From Porites lobata (lineage: Eukaryota; Cnidaria; Anthozoa; Scleractinia; Poritidae), in contig CALNXK010000024.1 in the NCBI GenBank assembly GCA_942486035.1, forward strand, positions 2,263,501 to 2,327,500: a stretch of DNA of 64,000 bases. Direction: 5' to 3'. How positions within the stretch are numbered: position 1 is the stretch's first letter; the number at the start of each line of letters is the position of its first letter. The notes below the pieces were generated by a model. It did not search any database, had not been told where the DNA came from, and worked only from the letters and a program-made list of their open reading frames with translations. The translations under genes were made by a program, and so were the position numbers. Below are positions 24,082 through 35,500 of this stretch, piece by piece.

Positions 24082-24408
24082 CATTTCAACGGTGTCGTTG
24101 TAGTACTGAGGCCAGTAATAGCGATCTTTGATCTTCTGGATCGTGTTATCACGTCCAGCGTGACCTCCAAAATCTGAGCTGTGGCACTCTTGGAACACTC
24201 TCAATTTTTCTTCTTCTTTAATAACCAAACGCATAAATGTCGACCCATTTTGACCTTTGTCTAAGTAAAAAAGGTTGCTGGATTCTGCATTAAAGGTGAA
24301 CTTCTTTGTGTACCTTCGCAAGACTGATTTTTCTTGTTTGCTTGAGCCCGTGGGATACTCGCCATCTCTTAAATATCGTACTATATTTTCATATTTTGTG
24401 GAGTCCAT
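24082..24408 (-). CDS. Integrase H2C2-domain exon of the Ginger-like element (partial)
   Basis: First coding exon of 109 codons, from ATG at 24406-24408 to a good donor (ATG|GTAAGA) at 24081/24082. The N-terminal 40 residues (MDSTKYENIVRYLRDGEYPT then a basic stretch) and the segment RVFQECHSSDFGGHAGRDNT followed by KIKDRYYWPQYYNDTVEM are the N-terminal part of the HHCC zinc-binding domain of Gypsy-type integrases. The two histidines are residues 76 and 83. The matching cysteine pair should be in the next exon; none was identified with confidence. An upstream in-frame extension to 24612 exists but is unlike the family. The start faces the hairpin array at 24627-25900, which therefore occupies its promoter position. 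Confidence 0.65.
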
Positions 24409-24626
24409 TTCGGCACCAAAATTCCCGCGAAAAAGGAGTGAAACCTCGAAAGAGTATCTGGGCCATGTTATTATTTTACTGGGTTCGCGTGATTGGCTGT
24501 AAAACAATAGTGTGCTGCTGAAGTTACTCACTTTACACTGATACAAATTGTACGCGGGGGATACACATATCACTGAAACTTCTCTTGCTAAGGTTTTTTT
24601 TTCAAAGTACATGTGAAGGTGGAAGA

Positions 24627-25900
24627 TTGTTGGCGCTCTCGGGGAGATACAAATATCATTGAGTCAGCGCAGAGCTATCTGTATGCCCTTCATTTTTTAC
24701 TGTTTTATCTTCTCTTGCTAAAGGAAATCTCGTCGATATCATCTAACACAAGCAATAATCAAACAACATGCAAAGATGGAATGATGTGTCGCTCGCAGGA
24801 GGGATACACATATCACTGAACCGGCGCAGAGAGATGTGTATCCCCTGTTTTTTTGTTGTCTTGCTGAAGGAAATATCGTCAATATCATCTAACACAACTA
24901 GTAACACAACTAGGGTTAAGACATCAATCAAACAACATGCAAAGATGGAAAATTGTGGCGCCCACAGGGGGGATACACATATCACTGAACCGGCGCAGGG
25001 ATATGTGTATCCCCTGTTTTTTTTGTTCTGTTTGTTCTCTTACTGAAGGAAATATCGTCGATATCATCTAACACATCTAGTAACACAACTAGGGTTAAGA
25101 CAGGAATCAAAGAACATTCAAAGATGGAAAATTGTGGCGCTCACAGGGGGGATACACATATCACTGAACCGGCGCAGGGATATGTGTATCCCCTGTTTTT
25201 TTGTTGTCTTGCTGAAGGAAATATCGTCAATATCATGTAACACAACTAGTAACACAACTAGGGTTAAGACATCAATCAAACAACATGCAAAGATGGAAAA
25301 TTGTGGCGCCCACAGGGGGGATACACATATCACTGAACCGGCGCAGGGATATGTGTATCCCCTGTTTTTTTTGTTCTGTTTGTTCTCTTACTGAAGGAAA
25401 TATCGTCCATATCATCTAACACAACTAGTAACACAACTAGGGTTAAGACAGGAATCAAAGAACATTCAAAGATGGAAAATTGTGGCGCTCACAGGGGGGA
25501 TACACATATCACTGAACCGGCGCAGGGATATGTGTATCCCCTTTTTTTTTTGTTCTGTTTGTTCTCTTACTGAAGGAAATATCGTCGATATCATCTAACA
25601 CATCTAGTAACACAACTAGGGTTAAGACAGGAATCAAACAACATTCAAAGATGGAAAATTGTGGCGCTCACAGGGGGGATACACATATCACTGAACCGGA
25701 GCAGGGATATGTGTATCCCCTGTTTTTTTGTTCTCTTGCTGAAGGAAATATCGTCGATATCATCTAACACATCTAGTAACACAACAAGGGTTAAGACAGG
25801 AATCAAACAACATGCAAAGATGGAAAATTGTGGCGCTCACAGGGGGGATACACATATCACTGAACCGGCGCAGGGATATGTGTATCCCCTCTTTAGTTTT
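24627..25900. repeat. Tandem hairpin array, about 8 units of 169 or 179 bp
   Basis: The word GGGGATACACATATCACTGA recurs at 24803, 24972, 25151, 25320, 25499, 25678 and 25847 (spacings 169 or 179), with a degenerate copy near 24644. In each unit it is followed by ACCGGCGCAG and its inverted partner GGATATGTGTATCCCC, so each unit folds into a hairpin. The rest of the unit contains GAAGGAAATATCGTCGATAT and AACACAACTAGGGTTAAGAC. The hairpin word is the same as the motif repeated in the element's TIRs. Confidence 0.9.
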
Positions 25901-26319
25901 GGACTTTTTGAGTTATCCCTTGCTGTATGAAATTTTGTCAGTCATACTTATTCAACGCGACTAGTGACATAAAATTATAATCACGCTGGATAAGGAGAGG
26001 AACGAGTGTTTACATCAAAATTGCGGCCCATGAAGAAGTATAAAACTCTCCAGAAACGGCTTTGTGATTATTTTCTCTCGAATCGTTGCTCTTTTGTCGA
26101 TTATGTTACTCATAATCTTGAATCATTTGTAGCCCCCTTGAAGATGATTTCCCCAAATTCAAAAAAACAACAGAAATAAAACCGACACTTCTTTGGAGGG
26201 GTGGGGGGTAGGGGATACACATTTCACTGGCAGCCATATTGAAGGGATACACATATCACTAGGGATATGTGTACGGGGATACACATATCACGGGGATACA
26301 CATATCACTGTGACACCGG

Positions 26320-26526
26320 CGTGATAACCCACTTTGGATATTGGGAGAACACTCGATCTCGAGCTGAAACAATAAACCATAGGTTTTTAACCAATCAGAA
26401 CGCGCGTACTATCTTAGTTATTTTATAAAGTACAGCTCAGCGGTTGACCCGGTTGCGTGGCTACCAAGCTAATAGGAGCATACTATGTAAATAGCATGCA
26501 CCGCAAAAATCTTCAATGCCAACATC
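26320..26526 (+). promoter_or_regulatory. Probable promoter/5' region of the GALNT2-like gene
   Basis: Only 207 bases separate the duplicated CCGG of the Ginger-like element from the GALNT start codon. The stretch contains CCAATCAGAACGCGCGTACT, a CCAAT-type sequence near a CG-rich core. The assignment rests on position; no TATA box or mapped start is known. Confidence 0.35.
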
Positions 26527-29500
26527 ATGATCATCAGAAAAAGAAGAGTTTTTGTCATTTTTATGATAGTAATATGGCTTTTAGGAATAATATATTTTAT
26601 ATCAGATTCTGGATTTCTTCGCAACGATCCACCGAAGGTAGGTAATTATGTTATTTTTCTTGTAGATAAAACACACTCCGTCCGTGGCGGGGAATGCTAT
26701 GCGCCATGGGGAAATGGGATAAAAGACTATTTAACGAGGATAATGATTTAGTTAAACCTGACGACTGTTTTTACATTACCCGGAAAATTGATTGGTAGTT
26801 CGTGAAAATTAGAGACACTTGATCGAACAATGTATAAAATGAGGGAGCTATTAATTGTTCACCTTAACATCAGTGTGCCATGCAGAAGTCATATCTGTAT
26901 TCCATGTTGATAGACTTATATCAGCTGGAAGGTCTCTAATAAAGTGATTTAATAATCAAACATTGCCCGTATGATTTCATTTATAATTTATCCTTTCCTG
27001 AAACGTCCCACAGCGAAGGGTACGTATTTCCAAAGAAGAGAAATGGGAGACTTCTAGAGAAGGCTACCGACAAGATTTCTTGTAAGCTATGCTGAAATGA
27101 ATTCTAAATTACTAACGATGTCATCAGGCCAAGCTTTCTGAAGTATGGTTGCGCTTTTAATTCTTATGTGACGAAATAATTTTTGGTGGTTTGGTGGTTT
27201 CTTAAAATGCATACAAGAACTAAAGATTTTTTAAAAAACATTTTGATTGTTGCTATAATGTGTCTCAGTCAAACCTCTAAATTGTTGATCTGCATGTGCA
27301 GTGTAATACAGATCTAACTATTACTTATCTATTATAACACGAGAAATCAGAAAGAAAAAATAAAATAAATAATTTTCATTACGGTCATTTAATATTTCTG
27401 AAAGGAAAAAACAAACAATAATTGTCAATTATTAAACAAAGTAATATATTAATAATAAAAATGTATTTGTACATTGTTCTCACAAAGCATTGTTATGAAT
27501 CTAGAGTGCTGCTAACTATTTCACATTCATTTTTATGGATTTGTTTGATAAAGACTATTATCATAAGTATAGGCTGCCTTAAATTTATGTTTGAAAAGTT
27601 GGTGTGTCAGGGTCCGAAATTAACTTTTTAATACAGGCGCCAACTGGCGATCAAGTATGAATTTTTGGTCGCCAGAGGGCAAAATTTGTGGTCGCCAAAT
27701 ATTCCCCCTCCCTTTTTTTCAAATAACAGTTACAACACAAATAAAAAATGCATGGTATGGACGTTTTTATGCTAAAAAATTGCACTACTTCCGCTCCTGA
27801 TACTAGAAAGCAACTCTAGGGGCCCCACTCACATATTTTAATGACGGGGGGGGTCTGACAGAGGTTCATATTTTATGCCCAAAAAAATCCTCACTTCAGA
27901 ATTTGTCTACCCAAAAAAATCCCTACTTTTTTTAGCATACCCCAAAAAATCCCTCAGTGTTTTTGCATCAGCAAATTTTATTATTTAACTTCTAGAACGC
28001 TAAAACATATCAACTTCAACTTTGGTTTTGGTCAAAAACAAAACTATAAATTGCGCTTACCGGTATGTTATTTTTGATTTGAGCTGATGAAAAATACAAT
28101 ACCCCAAAAAATCCCTCTGTTGTTTTTGCGACCCAAAAAAATCCCAGTGTCTTTCATAGACCCAAAAAAATCCCTTTTGGCCAAAATGTCAGACCCAAAA
28201 AAATCCTTCGGACCCCCCTGTCATTAAAATATGTGAGTGGGACTCCTGGGAAAGCAACCATACGTGTACGAGTGAAGTCTTATTTTTTTTCCACAAATTA
28301 CTTCTTGGAGATATAAAGCTATCTGACCTAGAACGTAGGAACAGAAAGCTGTCTGCCCATGATCGACTGCAATGATCATAATTATCAAAACTCTATCTTC
28401 TTCCAATAGCTACCACGAAACACGAAACACGAAACATAAACACGAGTCAAGCTGCCATGTTGCTTGTACCAGGCCACAACTGTGCCACATTACTCGTACC
28501 AGTCAACAAAGTACATAAAGTACTCACCTTATTTTTTCTGTCACCGTATTTCAGCTGTGGAAAACAACATGGCGGCTTGGAAACGTACAACTCGTATTGA
28601 TCGTAGCTGTTGTGGAGGTATTATTACAGGAAGATTTGTTTCAATTTTAATTAAAAAATATCAGTGGGACAAAAAGTAAGACACCTGGGCTGAGTTACTC
28701 AAAGCATGGTTAGCTTTAAACATTGGTTAAGCAGTATCAAAACCAATACGTTGTCAAGGTATTAAACGCTGGTTAACACTAACCATGCTTCGAGCAACTG
28801 GGCCCTGTTGGCAGATACATTCGAAGTTTCTCTGAACGTTAAAGTCCACAATAACAACCAGGTTTACAAGTTGCTAGTTGCCAGCTATGAAATTCTGGTC
28901 GCCAGGACTGCATTTTTAGTCGCATTGGCAACCAGGAAGGCGCAATTTTGGACCCTGTGTGTGCTGACTTAATTAACCTGCAGCTACATATAGTGGCACA
29001 TGTACACTTGGAGTTTCTTCTTAGTATAGATTTATTTTTATAGCACAACCCTTTTCTCTCCTTTTTAACCGCGGCAGGATTATTTCAGTCGGTAGAGCAC
29101 TTGACTACAGAGCGGAAGGCCACAGGTTTGATTCCCGGGGCCGAACCAATACTCAAGGTCTTAAAATAACTGAAAAATGCAGGTACTCCCTTTGCACTGC
29201 AAGCAGCTAGGCCTTCGCATGGCTCAGATGATCACGTAAAATGACAGTCCTGTCTCCAGTTGGAGACATAAGAATAGTGTCCCCAACTAGTACTGTTGCA
29301 CTAAATTCCTTGTCACTCAAATAAAGTGCATTTTATTTTTCTTTTATACTCTTATGTTTTCAATCTTTCTTAAAAATTTAATCTGCCGTACAGTATAAAG
29401 TTGAAGAGAAGATTAATACATGGCTTAGAGCCCAGAGCTGTAGGGTTCTAACTGTGGTGTCCCATTAGGCTATTAACTTCTGGCTAAGAAAATATTCAAG

Positions 29501-32500
29501 CTGACAAAATGCTTCCTAGTATCATATACAGCTTCATAACTACATGGACATTATGGAGTATCCTTTCTAGGAGTGAGTTTCATTAGACCACAGCTTTTCA
29601 GTTGCTAGTCTACAAAAATGGTAAACATTATTGATGGAACATTTTTCAATTTGACAAGCTTATTTATATATGTACCAGTATTAATTCAATAACAGTTCTA
29701 ACAGGTTGAGCACCTGAAACTTAATGAGCCAAAAATCTAATGAAGGCAATAGTTGCAACAGCAATACCAAAGTGCTTGAAGGTATTAATGGACAGCCAAG
29801 TACTGCTTGTAATGTTAAAGAAAAAATAGAAAGCATATGACATTAGTTTGTTCAGTATTTCTTGAAAATAATCAACAGCACAGTATGCAGCTTTCTGTTA
29901 TTTCATGTTATAAATTTTTTATATCCAATGTTTGCCACAAATGGAGAGGTGCTTGAAAACAGACCCCAAGTGGTTACTAATCTCACTTTAAATTTGCCCA
30001 TTTATTTGACAAGCAAACAAACAGAGGTCATTTTTAATTCTGTGGAGAATCTGCCAGCTTTATCATGGCCTTATCTCCTGGCACTCACCCAGGTTCAAAT
30101 TTATGTCCTGTGAGCCTATTTTATTTTTCAAGAAATGTCTCTATTTCCTGGCCTGTAGGACATATTTTGGCTTCAATGACATCCCCTCCTAATGCTCATG
30201 TACGTCTTAATACACTGAAGTGCTTTTTTCCACATTGTATGTGGAGGTGTGTGTGGCCGAGTGGTTAACACATTGAACTCTGAATCTGAGGTCCAGGGTT
30301 CAAGCCTCGCCCATCGGTTGTTTTCTTAGACAGGGAACTTTACTCCACTTTGTCTCTCTTCACCCAGGTGCATAATTGGATACCGGTGACATACTGTCAA
30401 GGGATAACCCTGCGATAGACCAGCATCCCATCCAGAAGGGAGTAGCAATACTCCTGAGTGCTTCATGCTAATGAATTGAAACCAGGGGGCCTTTGTCTTG
30501 TGTGCGCCTTTACCTTCCACATTGTATAAGGTGTTCCTTTACAGTCCACTCCTCTGCATCTCCCCTGTGCATTTTACTGACCTTCGATCCACAAGAGGGT
30601 AGTGTTGATACCAATATTTCCCCTTGGAAGTTATCCTTTCCTACATGTTTGTGCTTTAGTAAACAGGTACATCACATGAAATATGGTTTAAGAGCTGCAC
30701 TTTTACTTGTTTGCTTGAATAGTCAATCCGACACAAAGTCCATCAAACATCAGTATCTTATTAAGTGCCTGCGAAATAATCACCTTTTCCTCTTCTCGAA
30801 AGCACATTTGTCTGACCAGGTCTTCATTTTAGTTAGACAAACTAGAGTAGTTGTTGACTTTAATATATATTAATTTTAAATTCCTCTTCATTTCTTCAGC
30901 TACAAAATGATAGTCTTACTAGCTACAATCGGCAACAAAATTGTTGAGACATTGTACTCAAATGGGGTAACTTCAGAGAACAAAGCAATCCACACCTCTT
31001 AATTTGAAGTTGGGGTGTTTCTGTAGGTAAGCTCGAACAGTGGCACAACATTGCATGGAGGGGATGGGGGAGGAAAAGCTATATTGTCCCCTTTTGAAGT
31101 CTGTAAGACGTCAGAAAGCCCCTTTAGGGGTGAAGTGTCTCAACAAATTTTGTCACCGATTGTTGGTAATGTTCTTTCTGGTCATCTTGTCACACTACTA
31201 AGATTTTGTTGGACATGTACAGATTTTAATCAGATATTGTTCAATGACTTGTAGTTATTTGCAGTTCTGTTATTGTGGGCCACCAGAGCAGCCATCAATC
31301 CTAATCTCCAGGTCACTGTTACCCACGCATGGCACATATGTATAGCCAGCATTTTTCTTTACTACCACTAAGAATGAATGGAGTGCATTGAGTGTAATCA
31401 CGGACCTTGGACCTTGTATCATTCACCATCTGATCATACACATTTTGACCTTCTATCACCTGAAACTTTTGGAAAGCCCATCATTGGGGCAAGAGTGTTT
31501 CGACCATCAATCTCACCTGCACTCCCTTACCTTTGGTTATGAAGTACCAGTTATAGACTAATTTTTTCCATGTGTGTACTTTAGTATGTCCATGAGGAAA
31601 ATGGAGTGAGTAGGCCACCATTTGATGAGCAAGCTTATTTAAGAGGTGGTGCACTGAGGGAAGGAGAGGACAAGTACAATAGAAATCAATTTAATCAGGC
31701 TGCCAGTGATGCAATTGGTGGAGATAGAAGTGTTCCAGATACAAGACATTCACAGTAAGGTTTATAACGCTGTAATCGGCTACAAAATTGAATCATGAAA
31801 ATTAGCTTAGTCTCCCTTTGATTAACAAGCACACATATAAAGCAGATGAAAGGAACAATCTTCCAGTAATATGAGGCTTAATCCAAGGCTGTGCTCTAAG
31901 GAACATTGAAAGGAGCCCAGTTCTTTGAACCTGTAAAATCTAGGCTACGCAGCACATGATTTGTATGAAAAATCTAAGATTTTCTGGTCACCCAAGAGCA
32001 AAAGTTAGGTGCCAGGGGCCACTAGGCTTTGCTAGAGCACAGCCCTGTAATCTGTATGTTATTACATCCTATAAGTGGATAGTACATCCTGTCTGACTTA
32101 TGATAACGAATGAAATTAACTCAAACCTTCAAAATGTTTTTGTTTACTTTATTACTATGGAAGATGTCGATACCAACAGTATCCTGCAGATCTTCCAGCA
32201 ACGTCTGTGATAATAACATTTCATAATGAAGGGAGATCAACACTTCTTAGAACTGTAAAAAGGTAAATTCTGCATTTTTCTGTTTCATTCTCACAGGTTG
32301 TTTTTGTGTATTTGTGTACTTGTGAATTATTTGAAGCAGACAGTTTGAATTTAATAAATAAAATGTAATACATTAATCTCCTTGTGTGTGTGTTTTTTTT
32401 TTACTTCCACCAGCATTTTAAATAAGAGTCCTCCGAAGTTAATCAAAGAAATAATTTTGGTAGATGATTTCAGTGACAATGGTAAGCATAATTAAATTTG

Positions 32501-35500
32501 CAGGGTTCATACAGTCTTGAAAAGTCCTTGAATGTTAGGGGAGTCCTTGAAAAGTCCTAGAATTCCGTTTTCCCTTCCAAAGTCCTTAAATTGTCTTCAA
32601 CTTTGCGTGTAGTGGCCTGGATTGTGTTTTTAATGCTTCTTATTAAAAGAAGAAGAAGTTAAAGGTGATTTGCATAAAACGTTTTTTGTTTTATGCAAGA
32701 AGTACATGTATTCAAACTATCAAATTCTTTAAGACAGTAAGTGAATTGAAAATTTTTCATTTCATGTAAAGCACTTCAGGGTTTTTTTTATAATTTTAAG
32801 AAGTATAAATTAATAATCATAGTATACCAGTAATACCTGTAATTATTCTAGCTGCAGCCACACTAGTGGCTGGTTGAATGTGAATATCACGTGGTGGTCA
32901 CTTGACTTTCCTACCAAATGGACAGAATGACATCATGAAGAGGACAGCCAGGCTGCTCAGCTTGATGAATACTCAGTGACGGATCCACAAAAGGGGCTTT
33001 GGGGGCCTGCCCCCCCCCCCCCCCCCCTTATTTTTTAGACCAAACGGAGGCCCAAAGGGCCAAAAAACATGTTTTTGAGACCCTCCCCCCTTATCTCAGG
33101 GTCTGGATGACCGTGCCCCCTTCCCCCTTATCTGAAGGTTTGGATCCGCCACTGAAAGTTTCAGTGTACAAATGCTATTGAGTTTTAATTCCTTTTAAAG
33201 GCTCGACCACTGAACATTGATTACCAAACATTTTGCCATCTTTTGATTTTCATGATTAGAAAAAATAATGTCTTCTTTGAATTGAGGTTGTGGTGCCTTG
33301 TTTTCTATGTTTTGTGCTTTATTGCAAAATTAATTGTTAAATCCTTTTTGTTTTTTAGCTGGTGATGGAGAGCTCTTGCTTGGTGTCCCAAAAGTTAAAC
33401 TTATTAGAAATGATAGAAGAGAAGGTACAAAAATGGCTTGCAGTATGTAGCCTGACTTAGCCTTTTGTTCTCTATTATTATCAGCGTGCAAAGAAAGTAG
33501 TGTCCGATAGCCTGGGGCTAGTGGATTTTGCTATCAGGCTAGTGAGTTCTGTTATTAACTTGCCCGACGGGCAAGTGAATTTTTTGAGGAATTCAAATTA
33601 CAGAAGTACTGTCAAATCAATCTGCTCATCAAAACAGTTTTGGGGCTAGTTGAAATGATATTTGGGCTAGTAAATGTTAGCTTCAGCTTGCTCGAATGGC
33701 AAGCTGTAAAAATGACTTTCTTTGCACCCTGATTATTATCATAGAAATTAATTTATTATGTTTTATTTTCAGTAATACAAATCATCAACATTGTTTATTT
33801 TATCTAAAGTATTTCATATATTTTTTTATTTATTTAATAATCACCTAAGATTTTTTGACATTTTCTTATTTCTGATCATTTTATTAGGTTTAATTAGATC
33901 TCGAGTGAAAGGAGCAGATATGGCATCAAGTACAATATTAACATTTCTTGACAGTCATTGTGAATGTAATGTTGGCTGGCTAGAGCCATTACTTCATAGG
34001 GTTGTTCAGGTAAGGAGGTATGCTTGTTAATTTGGTGAATGCTAAATGGCTGTTTTTTGTGTCTAGTAGCCAGCCTAGCAAGCGCTTCCAATCAAGTTAT
34101 TGCTTGTTGCTCTCATCCCAACTTCGACGAACTTGCGCGGAAATGCTTGCTATGCAGGCTATGTGTCTAGAAACTTTGATATGCATAATGCATTCTAGTG
34201 TTGAAAGTAAGGTTTCATCTAGTTTATACTCTACATGTAGATGCACATGTACAAAGTAGGGAGGGATGCTATGTCCAAGCTTTGACTTAATACATAGTAC
34301 ATATGTAGACCCAGAGGAGTCTAAGTATGTGTTTCACTGAAAATAGTGATTAGAGTTCAAGAAGCTTTGCTACATGTAATAGTAATTCATGTTAAATACA
34401 GAAGAGTAGTTAGGGTCAACCACTGGCTATAGTGATTACGGTAAACCACTTACCCGAAGTGGTTACACGTACACATACACGTAAATCTCTTTGTAACAAA
34501 ATGTGGTCTGGCTGAGCTGTGTTTCACCTTCTCTTCTCAAACATATTATTTCAGGACAGAACAGTTGTAGTAAGTCCAATTATTGATGTAATCAACATGG
34601 ATGACTTTAATTACCTTGGAGCGTCAGCGGACATTAAAGGAGGTGAGGAATGTTGTACTGCCGTACTTCTGTATGTGTCGACAGTCGTTGCACTTCATGC
34701 ATTCACTTTAAATAAACGCATAACAATGAGCCCACTGTGTAGCTAAGGTGTCCTCCGCGACCTTAAGCTCTCTACTAGCTCGGCTTGTGTGTATGGGCTA
34801 TGCGGTTGGTGCGCACTAGGCTACACCCTTTAAAACCTACCCCCGCATTTATCAGTATGCGTATTCTTTACTGTTCTAAATACATGCAGAGTTATTTTCA
34901 TGTTCTTGTGCTTTAGGATTTGATTGGAGTCTTCATTTTAAGTGGGATAACTTAACGCCAAAGGAAAAGAAGGCAAGAAGAAACACACCCATAGCGCCAA
35001 TCAGGTAAGGCAGCGAATCGTTCATTTTTTACGGTCGCCCAACTAGTTTAGCTGTTTAGTTATTTTGGGTGTCCCACTACTGTATGTACTGTTTATTTAT
35101 TTATTTATAGTTATATTCTTGTAAATTCTTTTAGTTGTCTATAGTAGTAGAAATAAACTGTTGTTGTTGTAGCCGTCCAGCCGTTCCATTCGATATCTAC
35201 GATTCAATTTTTTTTTTCAGCCATTCAGCCGTTCACGATATCCGTTCGAACGGCTTATCCACTCGTTTTTTCAGCCGTTTGAACCGGTACCGTTAGGAAC
35301 GTATTCGCGTGAGAGGTCAACTACAGTCTAACCTCTCCTTATGGACACCTCTATAATACGGACACTTCTCTATTACGGACAGTTGTTTTGGTCCCAGAAA
35401 TACAGAAATCATACATTCCCTACCTCTATAATATGGACACCCCTGTAAAGCGGACACTTGGTTCTGTCCCTTTAGTGTCCGTATTAAAGAGGTTTGACTG

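Larger units (their letters stand above)
21497..26315 (-). mobile_element. Ginger-like DNA transposon, 4.8 kb, with 72-bp TIRs and CCGG duplication
   Basis: The termini are inverted repeats of about 72 bases with one mismatch, starting TGTCACAGTGATATGTGTAT, flanked by CCGG at 21493-21496 and 26316-26319. The TGTNR-type terminus, 4-bp duplication and a Gypsy-integrase-like H2C2 exon inside (24082-24408, minus) are the features known for Ginger elements. Each TIR contains GTGATATGTGTATCCC three times (two direct, one inverted). The same word appears as hairpins in the internal array 24627-25900. A smaller palindromic MITE lies at 21931-22160. I could not find the integrase catalytic core (DDE) downstream, so this copy may be non-autonomous. 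The near-identical TIRs suggest a recent insertion. Confidence 0.72.
27610..28950. mobile_element. hAT-like element in GALNT intron 1
   Basis: The left end CAGGGTCCGAAATTAA and the complement of the right end CAGGGTCCAAAATTGC form short termini. Both ends contain related GGTCGCCA sequence (TTTTTGGTCGCCAGAGGGCA at left, inverted CTGGTCGCCAGG at right). The CAGGGTC start is typical of hAT elements. Flanks are GT-rich (TGGTGTGT and TGTGTGCT) and only partly match, so the 8-bp duplication is not certain. Two smaller elements are nested inside (27815-28249 and about 28684-28805). Confidence 0.5.

Noticed and set aside
24627..25900. CRISPR-like array
   Set aside because: Units of 169/179 bp are repeated in full with no variable spacers, in a eukaryotic transposon.
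29071..29145. tRNA gene
   Set aside because: A and B boxes are present but the acceptor stem does not pair and a SINE body follows.
30249..30316. Leu/Ser tRNA gene
   Set aside because: It is the head of a SINE bounded by an 11-bp duplication; the tRNA fold is incomplete.
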